Assembly (NCBI GenBank): GCA_963973915.1
Contig: CAXBBM010000004.1
Location: 1 to 64,000, forward strand
Origin: Polycyclovorans sp002706265
GTDB taxonomy: Bacteria > Pseudomonadota > Gammaproteobacteria > Nevskiales > Nevskiaceae
Direction: 5' to 3'
DNA length: 64,000 nt
The first letter of the stretch is position 1; every line of letters begins with the position of its first letter. The notes beneath the pieces are model-generated. The model worked only from the letters and a program-made list of their open reading frames with translations, was not told the origin of the DNA and searched no databases. A program made the position numbers and the translations under genes. Of this stretch, positions 8,092-17,737 are shown in pieces.

Positions 8092-9747
8092 TTAGAAACC
8101 GCCCATACCCCCCATGCCGCCCATGTCACCCATGCCGCCGCCGCCCGGCATGGCCGGTGCGTCGTTCTTCTGCGGGGCTTCGGCGATCATGGCTTCGGTG
8201 GTCAGCAGCAGGCCGGCGACGGAGGCCGCGTTCTGCAGTGCCAGACGCGTGACCTTGGCGGGGTCGATGATGCCGGCGTCGAGCATGTCGCCGAAAGTGT
8301 TGTTGCTGGCGTTGTAGCCGAAGTTGCCCTTGCCTTCGCGCACCTTGTTGAGGACCACGGAGGCCTCTTCGCCGCAGTTACGGACGATCATGCGCAGGGG
8401 CTCCTGAATGGCGCGACGCAGGATGTTGATGCCGACCGTCTGGTCGTCATTGGCACCCTTGAGGCTTTCCAGCGCGACCGAGGCCCGCACCAGGGCGACA
8501 CCGCCGCCGGGCACGATGCCTTCTTCAACGGCCGCACGGGTGGCGTGCAGCGCGTCTTCGACGCGGGCTTTCTTTTCCTTCATTTCGATTTCGGTGGCAG
8601 CGCCCACCTTGATCACGGCCACGCCGCCGGCGAGCTTGGCAACACGCTCCTGCAGCTTTTCCTTGTCGTAGTCGCTGGTTGCGTCTTCGATCTGGCGACG
8701 GATGTGGCCCACGCGATCTTCAATGGCAGCCGATTCGCCGGCGCCGTCGATGATGGTGGTGTTTTCCTTGTTGATCTGGACCTTCTTGGCGGTGCCCAGG
8801 TCGTCAATGGTGGTTTTTTCGAGCGACAGGCCCACGTCTTCGGCGATGACGGTGCCGCCGGTGAGAATGGCGATGTCCTTGAGCATTTCCTTGCGGCGGT
8901 CACCAAAGCCCGGCGCCTTGACGGCAGCGACCTTGAGGATGCCGCGCAGGTTGTTGACCACCAGGGTGGCCAGCGCTTCGCCTTCGACGTCTTCGGCAAT
9001 GATCAGCAGCGGCTTGCCGGCCTTGGCAACGGCTTCGAGCACGGGCAGCAGTTCGCGGATGTTGGCGACCTTCTTCTCGCTGATGAGGATCAGCGGGTTT
9101 TCCAGCTCGACCTGTTGGTTCTGCTGGTTGTTGATGAAGTAGGGCGACAGGTAGCCACGGTCGAACTGCATGCCTTCGACCACGTCCAGCTCGTTTTCGA
9201 GGCCGGAACCGTCTTCAACGGTGATCACGCCTTCCTTGCCAACCTTGTCCATCGCGGTGGCGATGATTTCGCCGATGGCTTCATCGGAGTTCGCCGACAC
9301 GGTGCCGACCTGGGCAATGGCCTTGCGGTCTTTGCAGGGCACGGCCAGCTTCTTGATTTCGGCGGTGACGGCTTCGACGGCCTTGTCGATGCCGCGCTTG
9401 ATGTCCATCGGGTCAACGCCGGCGGTGACGCTCTTCTGGCCTTCGTTGAGGATGGCCTGGGCCAGAACGGTCGCGGTGGTGGTGCCGTCGCCGGCGGCGT
9501 CGGAGGTCTTGGAAGCGACTTCCTTCACGAGCTGGGCGCCCATGTTCTCGAACTTGTCCTTCAGTTCGATTTCCTTCGCAACCGACACGCCGTCCTTGGT
9601 GACGGTGGGGGCGCCAAAGCTCTTGTCGATGACCACGTTACGACCCTTGGGGCCGAGGGTGACTTTGACCGCGTTGGCAAGCGTGTTGACGCCGGCCACC
9701 ATGCGTGCGCGGGCGTCGTCGCCAAACTTGATTTCTTTTGCTGACAT
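8092..9747 (-). CDS. groEL: Chaperonin GroEL (60 kDa chaperonin)
   Basis: ATP-dependent cytosolic folding chamber that works with GroES. The 551-residue sequence is full length: it begins MSAKEIKFGDDARARMVAG, contains the nucleotide-binding GDGTTTATVLAQ near residue 87, and ends in the GGM-type flexible tail (GGGMGDMGGMGGMGGF). A strong ribosome site (GAGGAAG) precedes the ATG. It follows groES by 32 bases on the same strand, and the pair ends in an intrinsic terminator. Heat-shock control is suggested by the CIRCE-like element and sigma-32-like promoter upstream of groES. Confidence 0.99.
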   Translation of the reverse strand: MSAKEIKFGDDARARMVAGVNTLANAVKVTLGPKGRNVVIDKSFGAPTVTKDGVSVAKEIELKDKFENMGAQLVKEVASKTSDAAGDGTTTATVLAQAILNEGQKSVTAGVDPMDIKRGIDKAVEAVTAEIKKLAVPCKDRKAIAQVGTVSANSDEAIGEIIATAMDKVGKEGVITVEDGSGLENELDVVEGMQFDRGYLSPYFINNQQNQQVELENPLILISEKKVANIRELLPVLEAVAKAGKPLLIIAEDVEGEALATLVVNNLRGILKVAAVKAPGFGDRRKEMLKDIAILTGGTVIAEDVGLSLEKTTIDDLGTAKKVQINKENTTIIDGAGESAAIEDRVGHIRRQIEDATSDYDKEKLQERVAKLAGGVAVIKVGAATEIEMKEKKARVEDALHATRAAVEEGIVPGGGVALVRASVALESLKGANDDQTVGINILRRAIQEPLRMIVRNCGEEASVVLNKVREGKGNFGYNASNNTFGDMLDAGIIDPAKVTRLALQNAASVAGLLLTTEAMIAEAPQKNDAPAMPGGGGMGDMGGMGGMGGF

Positions 9748-9779
9748 TTGAACTTCCTCTTTCTGATTCGGGATGAGAC

Positions 9780-10067
9780 TTAGGCGAACACGGCCATGAT
9801 GTCGTCTTCGCGCAGCACGACGAGCTCCTGACCATCGACCTTGACTTCGGTGCCGGAATACTTGCCGATCAACACCTTGTCGCCCACCTTGACGTCAACG
9901 GCGTGGGTTTTGCCGTCGTCGGTGCGCTTTCCTGAACCCACGGCAATCACTTCGGCCTTGAGGGGCTTTTCAGCGGCACTGTCCGGGATGAGGATGCCAC
10001 CGGCGGATTTCTTATCTTCTTCCAGACGCTTCACGATCACGCGGTCGTGCAAAGGACGCAGACTCAT
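9780..10067 (-). CDS. groES: Co-chaperonin GroES (10 kDa chaperonin)
   Basis: Seven-fold lid of the GroEL chamber. From the ATG ending at 10067 the product is 95 residues, MSLRPLHDRVIVKR..., matching the family's usual length, with the mobile-loop region (KKSAGGILIP) and the C-terminal LREDDIMAV. A GGGAGA ribosome site lies just ahead. An in-frame upstream ATG at 10130 would add 21 residues unlike any GroES and is rejected. It is first gene of groES-groEL; the operator and promoter lie 75-130 bases upstream. Confidence 0.98.
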   Translation of the reverse strand: MSLRPLHDRVIVKRLEEDKKSAGGILIPDSAAEKPLKAEVIAVGSGKRTDDGKTHAVDVKVGDKVLIGKYSGTEVKVDGQELVVLREDDIMAVFA

Positions 10068-10142
10068 TGGGTTTCTCCCGTAAATTGATAACCAAAACAT
10101 CGAAACTGAACGAAACGCTCTACGGGACAAAGGCCACGATTG

Positions 10143-10169
10143 TTAGCACTCTCCCCCAGAGGCTGCTAA
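10143..10169 (-). promoter_or_regulatory. CIRCE-like operator (HrcA binding site) upstream of groES
   Basis: Left half TTAGCACTC matches the CIRCE consensus exactly, the spacer is the standard 9 bases, and the right half GGCTGCTAA matches 7 of 9 positions of GAGTGCTAA. Its position, about 75 bases upstream of the groES ATG and just downstream of a promoter-like sequence, is typical for HrcA repression of groE operons. hrcA itself is not in this window. Confidence 0.8.
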
Positions 10170-10198
10170 CACTGAGGCGCCGCCTCCCTGCTTTCAAG
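10170..10198 (-). promoter_or_regulatory. Sigma-32-like heat-shock promoter of groES-groEL
   Basis: On the minus strand CTTGAAA (10198-10192), identical to the sigma-32 -35 core, is followed after 14 bases by CCTCAGTG (10177-10170), a partial match to the CCCCATnT -10 element. The -10 abuts the CIRCE-like operator, so HrcA would block the start site. Promoter assignment is inference from consensus and spacing. Confidence 0.55.
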
Positions 10199-10358
10199 GG
10201 GGCGGTAGTGAATTTTTTGTGAACCGGACGCAGCTGTCGCTGCGGCCAAGCGACGCCCCGAATTTGCGGCGTATGCTTTTGTGCACTGCGGCATCGGGCC
10301 TCCGGGTCCACGGCCGCAGACCTCATTTCACTTCGCTATTGATTCAAGGAGTTTCACC

Positions 10359-11639
10359 ATGGCCCAGGCACGCAAGGTCGCCATTGTTGGCGGCGCCCGC
10401 ATTCCCTTCGCCCGCTCGAACACGGCCTACACCACGCAATCGAACCAGGCCATGCTCACCGCGACACTCAACGGTGTGGTCGACAAATATCAGTTGCACG
10501 GCGAGCGCCTCGGCGAGGTGGCCGCCGGCGCGGTGCTCAAGCACGCGCGAGACTTCAACCTGACCCGCGAGGCGGTACTGTCGTCGGGGCTGGCACCCGA
10601 AACCTCGGCGTTTGACGTGCAGCAGGCCTGCGGCACGGGGCTGGAAGCGGCCATCGCCATCGGCAACAAGATCGCCCTCGGGCAGATCGACTCCGGCATC
10701 GCCGGTGGCGTTGACACCACCTCGGATGCGCCCATCGCCGTCAATGACAGGCTGCGCAAGATTCTGCTGGAAGCCAACCGCGCCAAGACCACGGGCCAGC
10801 GCCTGGCCGCTCTGGCCAAGTTTCGTCCGGCCATGCTGGCGCCGGCGATCCCCACCAACGGCGAGCCGCGCACCCGCAAGTCGATGGGGCAGCACTGCGA
10901 GCTGATGGCCCAGGAATGGGGCATCTCACGCGATGATCAGGACCTGCTGGCCTTTCAGAGCCATCAAAAAGCCGTCACGGCCTATGACTCAGGCTTTTAC
11001 GGCGATCTGCTGGTGCCCTTCGCCGGCCTGACGCAGGACAACAACCTGCGCACCAACCTGACGATGGACAAGCTGGCCTCGTTGGGCCTGGCGTTCGACA
11101 AGACCTCGGGCAAGGGCACGCTGTCGGCCGGAAACTCCACCCCGCTGACCGACGGCGCGTCTGCCGTGCTGCTGGGCAGCGAAAGCTGGGCCAAGGCGCA
11201 CGGCCTCAAGGTGCAAGCCTATCTCACCCATGCCGAAACGGCCGCGGTGGACTTCGTGGGCAAGAAAGAAGGACTGCTGATGGCCCCCGCCTACGCCGTG
11301 CCGCGCATGCTCGACCGCGCCGGGCTCACCCTGCAAGACTTCGACTTCTACGAGATTCACGAAGCCTTCGCCGCCCAGGTGCTGTGCACGCTCAGCGCCT
11401 GGGAAAGCAAGACCTTCTGCAAGGAGCGACTGGGCCTTAGCAGCCCGCTGGGCAGCATTGACCGCGACAAGCTGAACATTCGAGGCGGCTCGCTGGCCAT
11501 GGGCCACCCCTTCGGCGCCACCGGCGGGCGCATTCTGGCCACGCTGGCCAAGATCATCGACGAGGCGGGGGGCGGTCGCGGCCTCATCTCGATCTGCGCC
11601 GCAGGCGGGCTGGGCGTGACGGCCATCGTGGAGCGCTGA
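10359..11639 (+). CDS. Acetyl-CoA C-acyltransferase (thiolase, FadI-like)
   Basis: Thiolase, condensing or cleaving acyl-CoA/acetyl-CoA. The ATG at 10359 has an AAGGAG ribosome site 8 bases ahead and gives a 426-residue protein beginning MAQARKVAIVGGARIPFAR. The nucleophilic Cys91 lies in QQACGTGLE, the His of HEAFAAQV and of GHPFGATGGR are present, and the C-terminal Cys is in ISICAAGGLGV, so the catalytic set is complete. Length and the insertion pattern resemble the FadI/trifunctional beta-subunit branch rather than the 390-residue biosynthetic PhaA branch. No fadJ partner is adjacent; it stands alone, divergent from groES. Confidence 0.9.
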   Translation: MAQARKVAIVGGARIPFARSNTAYTTQSNQAMLTATLNGVVDKYQLHGERLGEVAAGAVLKHARDFNLTREAVLSSGLAPETSAFDVQQACGTGLEAAIAIGNKIALGQIDSGIAGGVDTTSDAPIAVNDRLRKILLEANRAKTTGQRLAALAKFRPAMLAPAIPTNGEPRTRKSMGQHCELMAQEWGISRDDQDLLAFQSHQKAVTAYDSGFYGDLLVPFAGLTQDNNLRTNLTMDKLASLGLAFDKTSGKGTLSAGNSTPLTDGASAVLLGSESWAKAHGLKVQAYLTHAETAAVDFVGKKEGLLMAPAYAVPRMLDRAGLTLQDFDFYEIHEAFAAQVLCTLSAWESKTFCKERLGLSSPLGSIDRDKLNIRGGSLAMGHPFGATGGRILATLAKIIDEAGGGRGLISICAAGGLGVTAIVER

Positions 11640-11720
11640 GTCAGCCCGAATGGGAACGAGCCGCGCAGGCCGACGCATCATCGACCTGCGCCTGCAACGG
11701 CAAATGAGCGGGTACCGCCT

Positions 11721-12032
11721 TTACGGTGATGCCGGCGCAGCTGCAGCCGGGGCGGCGGTGGCTGCGGGCTGCGCCGGCGGCGCAGGCTCGGGCCCGACCG
11801 CCCCTCGCACATAGACGATGCGTTTGGTGTTGCCCCCGCAATGGCCGACCACTTTGCCTTCATGCGCGGCACCGGCGTCGACGGCGGTCAATGAGTAGGA
11901 CGGCACACCATTGGCGTCGATCTTGGCGGCAATGTCGGCCTTCACCTTCTCGCAATTGTTGGCAAGGGCGTGGGTGCTGCTGCCGGCGGCGATCACCAAC
12001 AGTGCGGCCATTGAAATGGCTTTGATGCTCAT
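11721..12032 (-). CDS. Exported DUF1161 domain protein
   Basis: Small periplasmic protein of 103 residues starting at the ATG ending at 12032, with an AGGAG ribosome site; longer upstream starts lack one. A signal peptide (MSIKAISMAALLVIAAG... cut near ALA-NN) precedes a DUF1161-type domain: NNCEKVKADIAAKIDANGV, a VDAG segment, then GKVVGHCGGNTKRIVYVRG. Two cysteines, one at each end of the domain, probably form a disulfide. The tail is Ala/Pro rich. Function unknown; enterobacterial homologues are small stress-associated exported proteins. Confidence 0.85.
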   Translation of the reverse strand: MSIKAISMAALLVIAAGSSTHALANNCEKVKADIAAKIDANGVPSYSLTAVDAGAAHEGKVVGHCGGNTKRIVYVRGAVGPEPAPPAQPAATAAPAAAAPASP

Positions 12033-12438
12033 CGTTAAGCTCTCCTGATATTGAGTGCACTCAGGGTCTGTTCGCGGCCTGGCCCCTTGCATCCTTTGTA
12101 CGACAGTCGGCCGCACTTTGCACAGGGCCCTGGCCGGCCGTATGGGTTCGGGGCGATCGATGGGGCGCCCGCCTGCCGCAGCCGAACGGCGCTGCGGCGA
12201 CGCCCTGCGGGCACAAGTCCAGCGTGTAACCGCCTGTTTCACAACGGCCGGCGTCGTGCGCTTCGGTCACTCCGCCGTCATTGCCAACGTCATTGCCAAC
12301 GTCATTGCCAACGTCATTGCCAACGTCATTGTCATCAAGGGGAGCGGCAGGCCTCGTTGCAGATGAACCCCTTCAAGGTGCGCCCGATATCGGGTGCTCA
12401 GCAGCACCCGGTCCGCACGAGCCCGCAAGATCCGTTTC
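12033..12438. other. Intergenic region with a minisatellite, no gene supported
   Basis: About 400 bases between the DUF1161 gene (reading left) and the end of the LLM oxidoreductase gene. Apart from the 12-base tandem repeat at 12277-12330 and the DUF1161 promoter region I see nothing: open frames here are low quality and the repeat reads as GHCQRHCQ-like or TSLPTSLP-like junk. Confidence 0.6.
12277..12330. repeat. 12-base tandem repeat, four perfect copies plus a partial
   Basis: Unit GTCATTGCCAAC repeated at 12277, 12289, 12301 and 12313 without a mismatch, followed by GTCATT and a degenerate end. It is noncoding and 130 bases from the nearest stop codon. Confidence 0.95.
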
Positions 12439-13458
<1,020 letters not shown>

Positions 13459-13504
13459 CGCCACTTTACGCGCCTGCGTCGGGGCGGCACCGCTCGCCTG
13501 TGGG

Positions 13505-14986
13505 TCAAGGCGCCGGGTTGCGCCCTGGCGACGCGCCGGGCTGGAGCGTATCGCCCTCACGCGGGGCTTGGAATTCAGCTTCGGCTTCGGCTTCGGCTTC
13601 GGCTTCGGCTTCGGCTTCGGCTTGGCCGGCATTCACGTCCGCATCAGAGTCCCGATCCGCATCCGCGCGCCGCCGTTCATTTCGTTGCGCAATGGCCCTG
13701 CGGGGGTTCTTGCCATAGGGCAACTCAAGACCCACGCCCACCAGGTAGGCGCCCTCTCGCTTGATGCCCGGCTCTTCCTTGGGCCAGCTGTAGCCGACCA
13801 GGGGCTGCAGGTAGAGCCGCCCGCCGACAATGGGCTGTCGATACACCAGCCGCAGACCGAACTCGCGCAGCTTGACGGGCGTTTCGGTCACGCCACGGAT
13901 GAAGGCCTCATAGGCCAGGCCCCGCTGCCAGCCAAAGCCCTGATACAGCACTGCGGCGCTGCGCCAGTCAAAGCCCAGCGTGGTGTCTGAATGAGTCCCC
14001 ACATTGCTCCAGCGCGCCAGCAGTCGCGGCGTCAGCACCCGGCTGAAATCGACGCCCGGCGTCACTCCCAGTCCGTCACGGGTGCTGTAGAAGGGGGTCA
14101 GGCGAAACTGCACCAGATTCACCTCATCCACGTAGGCCAGGTACTCGGTCCGCCACTGCAGGAAAGCGCGGGTGTTGGTCACGTTGCGCACCCCGACCTT
14201 CACATCACTGCGAAACCGCCGGTTGCTGGGCAGGCCGTAGCCAAAGCCGGCAAAGAACTTGTCGCGATCGTCGATCTGGGGAAACTCGCTGCGCAAGGCA
14301 AAGCCTTCAGAACGGTCCTTGATGAAATCGTCATCGTTGTCGCGGCCAATGAAGACCGATGCGCGTTCCTGCAGATTGGGCAGATCGACCCGCAGGCGAA
14401 AACGGGTCCGGGCCTTGGCGCCGTAGAACTCGGAGTGTTCGTACGAGGTTTCGAGGCGGCCGTACGCGCCGCGCGCGGCGTCAAGGTTGCGGTTTTCGCC
14501 AAACAGGCCGTCGAACCAGAGCGTGGCGCCGCAAACCGTCTCCTCGATCTGTTCGCGCGCCCAATCCACCGCCTCGGCGTCGACCGGCTCAGCATGGTCC
14601 GGGTGCAGCTGCTCGCACGAGCCCGGGCGATGGTGGCGCGGCACATCGGTCTGATCCTCCCAGTCTTCGGGCGGGACCAGGGTCGGGTCTCTGGGCGCAT
14701 CGGCGCTCGGCACGGCCGGGTCGTCGATGGACCGGTCCCCGCGGTCATCGATCAGTTCCTCCAGTGCTTCGGTCTGGCTTTGCGAGGGGGTCTCGTCCGG
14801 GGCCGGGTCTTCACGGCCGGCCTGCTGCGGCGGCGGCGTTTCGACGTCGGCAGTCACGGGCGATTGTGCCGCGGCCTGCGCAGGCAGTGCCGCAGCCGCC
14901 AGCGCCATGGTCACCAGCAGCACGGCACTCAGTCGGCGCAGGGGTTCGGTCAGACTGATGGGCGATCTCGCAACACGGACAGGCAT
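13505..14986 (-). CDS. Exported beta-rich protein of unknown function with Ala-Glu repeat near the C-terminus
   Basis: Family not recognised. From the ATG ending at 14986 it has 493 residues: a signal peptide (LRRLSAVLLVTMALAAAALPAQA), an acidic Gln/Glu/Pro-rich stretch to about residue 110, then a long segment with alternating hydrophobic/aromatic residues (SVFIGRDNDDDF, FFAGFGYGLPSNRR, RLVYRQPIVGGRLYLQPLVGYSWP) that looks like an outer-membrane beta barrel. The tail is highly charged (NERRRADADRDSDAD) and then contains eight Ala-Glu pairs. The frame stays open upstream across the reverse complement of mutS, but that part is a shadow. It is divergent from mutS, 150 bases away. Confidence 0.7.
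   Translation of the reverse strand: MPVRVARSPISLTEPLRRLSAVLLVTMALAAAALPAQAAAQSPVTADVETPPPQQAGREDPAPDETPSQSQTEALEELIDDRGDRSIDDPAVPSADAPRDPTLVPPEDWEDQTDVPRHHRPGSCEQLHPDHAEPVDAEAVDWAREQIEETVCGATLWFDGLFGENRNLDAARGAYGRLETSYEHSEFYGAKARTRFRLRVDLPNLQERASVFIGRDNDDDFIKDRSEGFALRSEFPQIDDRDKFFAGFGYGLPSNRRFRSDVKVGVRNVTNTRAFLQWRTEYLAYVDEVNLVQFRLTPFYSTRDGLGVTPGVDFSRVLTPRLLARWSNVGTHSDTTLGFDWRSAAVLYQGFGWQRGLAYEAFIRGVTETPVKLREFGLRLVYRQPIVGGRLYLQPLVGYSWPKEEPGIKREGAYLVGVGLELPYGKNPRRAIAQRNERRRADADRDSDADVNAGQAEAEAEAEAEAEAEAEFQAPREGDTLQPGASPGRNPAP
13581..13622. repeat. Hexanucleotide tandem repeat TCGGCT x7
   Basis: Seven perfect copies of TCGGCT with imperfect units on both sides, coding (Ala-Glu)n in the exported protein on the minus strand. 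Because the unit is 6 bases, copy-number change alters length without shifting frame. Confidence 0.95.
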
Positions 14987-15139
14987 CGCGCATGTTGACG
15001 CCAAAACCCCAAGAGCACCAAGAGCACCCCCGACGCCGACGCGGCGCCCGTGTGACAAACGCCCGGATTTCAGGGCAACCCCCGCCCCGCGCGACAAGCC
15101 GGGATAATCGGCGCCCCAGCCGCCGCCGACCGCCCGACC

Positions 15140-17713
15140 TTGAAGGACCTCAGCGCCCACACCCCGTTGATGCAGCAATACCTGACGCTCAAGGCCGAGC
15201 ATCCGGCGCATCTGCTGCTGTTCCGCATGGGCGATTTCTACGAGCTGTTCTATGACGACGCCCGACGCGCCGCGCGGCTGCTCAACATCACCCTGACCCG
15301 GCGCGGCGAGTCGGCCGGGCAGCCGGTGGTCATGGCCGGCGTTCCGTATCACCAGCTGGACCCTTACCTGGCCAAGCTGATCCGTCTGGGCGAGTCGGTG
15401 GCCATTGCCGAGCAGGTGGGCGAGGTGGGGGCCGAGAAGGGGCCGGTGAAACGCGCCATCACCCGTCTGGTCACGCCCGGCACCGCCACCGATGACGCCC
15501 TGCTCGACCCCCGCGTCACCGCCGGTCTGGCCGCCGTGGCAGCCGTTGACGGCCGCTTGGGCCTGGCCTGGGCCGATGTGTCCACCGGGCGGTTCATCGT
15601 CATCGATTGCGCCACCCAGGGTGAGTTGATGGCCGAGTACGCGCGCCTGCGCCCGGTGGAAACCCTGGTCGTGGAGGGCAGCCTCTGGTCCGGCCTGACC
15701 GCTGCACGCGAACGTCCGCCCTGGCATTTCGTGCCCGACAGCGCCGAGCGGCTGCTTTGCGCCCAGTTCGGCACCCACGATCTGCGCGGATTTGGCTGCC
15801 ATGGCCAGCCGGCCGCCATCGCTGCCGCCGGGGCGCTGCTGGAATACCTGAAGGAAACCCACAAGGCGGCGCTGCCGCATCTTGATGGCGTGCGCAGCGA
15901 GCGCCCGGACGAGGGCGTGCGGCTCGATGCCGTGACCCGCCGCAATCTCGAACTGGACCGCACCCTGTCGGGCGAGCACGACCGCACCCTGCTGAAGCTG
16001 CTCGACAGCAGCGTCACCGCCATGGGCAGCCGCTGGCTGCACGCCACCCTGCTGCGTCCACTGCGCGACCTGGGCACGCTTGATGCCCGACTCGACGCGG
16101 TCAGCGCCCTGCTGGCCCAGCACGGCTTCGAGCCGGTCCGTCAGGCCCTGAAGGCGGTGGCCGACCTGGAGCGGATTCTCACGCGCATCAGTTTGCGCAG
16201 CGCGCGGCCGCGCGACCTGGGCGGCCTGAGTGTCACCCTGGCGGCGCTGCCCGCCGTCAGCCAGGCACTGCCCGACGCGCCCGCCGGACGGCTCGATGCC
16301 CTGCGTGCCGCGCTGGCGCCACATCCCGAGCTGGTGACCCACCTGCAGGCCTCGCTGACCGACGAGTTGCCGCTGACCGCGCGCGACGGCGGTGTCTTCC
16401 GCCCCGGTTTCGACGCCACGCTCGATGGGCTGCGCGACCTTTCGCAGAACGCCGACGGCTTCTTGCAGGCGCTGGAAGCGCGCGAGCGCGCCGCCACCGG
16501 CATCGACACCCTCAAGGTCGGCTACAACCGGGTGCACGGTTATTACCTTGAAGTGGGCAAAACCCACGCCGCCCGCATTCCCACTCACTACACGCGGCGG
16601 CAGACGCTCACCCATTACGAGCGCTACATCACCGAAGAGCTCAAGCAGTTCGAAGACCAGGTGCTGTCGGCCCGCGACCGCGCGCTGGCCCACGAGCGGG
16701 CGCTGTACGAAGCGCTGCTGGATCACCTGCACCCGCATCTGGCGGCGCTGACCCGCACGGCCCGCGCACTCGCCGAGCTGGACGGCCTGGCCGCCGCGGC
16801 CGAACGCGCCGTGAGCCTGAACTGGTCGCGGCCGACCCTCCGCGCCGACGGCGGGCTGCACATCGAAGGCGGCCGTCATCCGGTGGTTGAGCAGTCACTC
16901 GACGGGCCGTTCATCGCCAACGACCTGCACCTGCACAACGACGCACGGCTGCACGTGATCACCGGCCCCAACATGGGCGGTAAGTCCACCTACATGCGTC
17001 AGACCGCGCTGATCGTGCTGCTGGCGCAGTGTGGGTTCTACGTGCCCGCCGCGCGCGCCGAGATCGGCCTGGTGGACCAGATGTTCACCCGCATCGGCGC
17101 CGGCGATGATCTTGCGGCGGGGCATTCCACCTTCATGGTCGAAATGACCGAGGCCGCCCACATCCTGCGCCACGCCACGGCACGCTCACTGGTACTGATG
17201 GACGAGATCGGCCGCGGCACTTCGACCTACGATGGCCTGTCACTGGCTCAGGCCATGGCCGAACATCTGGCAAACGACAACCGCGCGCTGTGTCTGTTTG
17301 CCACCCATTACTTCGAGCTGACCGCGCTGGCGGAGCAGATCGACGGCGTGATCAACGTGCACCTCGACGCCGCCGAGCATGGGCAGTCGCTGGTGTTTCT
17401 GCACGCGGTGAAGCCCGGTGCCGCCAACCGCAGTTTCGGCTTGCAGGTGGCGCGGCTGGCCGGCGTGCCCGATGCCGTGGTGCAGCGCGCCCGCCGCGTG
17501 TTGCAGCAACTCGAAAGCGGCGCGGCCATTCACCCTGCCGCCGACGCCCCAAAGCCGGCACCGCAACGTTCGCTGTTCGACGCCCCGGCCGACAGCGCCG
17601 TCGAAGCGCATCTGGCCCGGATTGACCCCGACGGCCTCAGCCCCCGCGAGGCCCTGGAGGCGCTCTACGCCCTCAAGGGCCTGTTGGCCGGCGGCAAGCC
17701 GCCCGCGGCCTGA
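15140..17713 (+). CDS. mutS: DNA mismatch repair protein MutS
   Basis: Mismatch recognition ATPase, 857 residues, full length. Initiation is probably at a TTG (15140), giving LSAHTPLMQQYLTLKAEHP as in other MutS proteins. The mismatch-wedge Phe33-x-Glu35 is in MGDFYELFYDD, the Walker A GPNMGGKST is at 609-617, and the DEIGRGTST Walker B and the helix-turn-helix near GLQVARLAGVP follow. The C-terminus includes the short dimer/tetramerisation region. It is followed 24 bases later by btuF on the same strand with no terminator between them, so the B12 importer may be read from the mutS transcript. Confidence 0.98.
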   Translation: MKDLSAHTPLMQQYLTLKAEHPAHLLLFRMGDFYELFYDDARRAARLLNITLTRRGESAGQPVVMAGVPYHQLDPYLAKLIRLGESVAIAEQVGEVGAEKGPVKRAITRLVTPGTATDDALLDPRVTAGLAAVAAVDGRLGLAWADVSTGRFIVIDCATQGELMAEYARLRPVETLVVEGSLWSGLTAARERPPWHFVPDSAERLLCAQFGTHDLRGFGCHGQPAAIAAAGALLEYLKETHKAALPHLDGVRSERPDEGVRLDAVTRRNLELDRTLSGEHDRTLLKLLDSSVTAMGSRWLHATLLRPLRDLGTLDARLDAVSALLAQHGFEPVRQALKAVADLERILTRISLRSARPRDLGGLSVTLAALPAVSQALPDAPAGRLDALRAALAPHPELVTHLQASLTDELPLTARDGGVFRPGFDATLDGLRDLSQNADGFLQALEARERAATGIDTLKVGYNRVHGYYLEVGKTHAARIPTHYTRRQTLTHYERYITEELKQFEDQVLSARDRALAHERALYEALLDHLHPHLAALTRTARALAELDGLAAAAERAVSLNWSRPTLRADGGLHIEGGRHPVVEQSLDGPFIANDLHLHNDARLHVITGPNMGGKSTYMRQTALIVLLAQCGFYVPAARAEIGLVDQMFTRIGAGDDLAAGHSTFMVEMTEAAHILRHATARSLVLMDEIGRGTSTYDGLSLAQAMAEHLANDNRALCLFATHYFELTALAEQIDGVINVHLDAAEHGQSLVFLHAVKPGAANRSFGLQVARLAGVPDAVVQRARRVLQQLESGAAIHPAADAPKPAPQRSLFDAPADSAVEAHLARIDPDGLSPREALEALYALKGLLAGGKPPAA

Positions 17714-17737
17714 GCCGGGCGCGACCGAACCCGGCCC

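Noticed and set aside
8545..9744. Plus-strand open frame of about 400 codons opposite groEL
   Set aside because: Typical antisense shadow of a GC-rich conserved gene; groEL is certain on the other strand.
10200..10358. Promoter for the thiolase gene
   Set aside because: TTGCGG and TATGCT are present near 10264-10277 but far too close together to form a sigma-70 promoter.
12055..12366. Small plus-strand frames through the minisatellite
   Set aside because: Products are repeat junk with no ribosome site; treated as noncoding.
13459..13632. N-terminal Lys-Pro extension of the LLM oxidoreductase
   Set aside because: It is the Ala-Glu DNA repeat of the neighbour read in another frame; the luciferase-like domain starts at about 13458.
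14987..16879. Long open minus-strand frame upstream of the exported protein
   Set aside because: It is the reverse complement of mutS; residues are low-complexity Gly/Gln/Arg with no domain, and a signal peptide start at 14986 fits the real gene.
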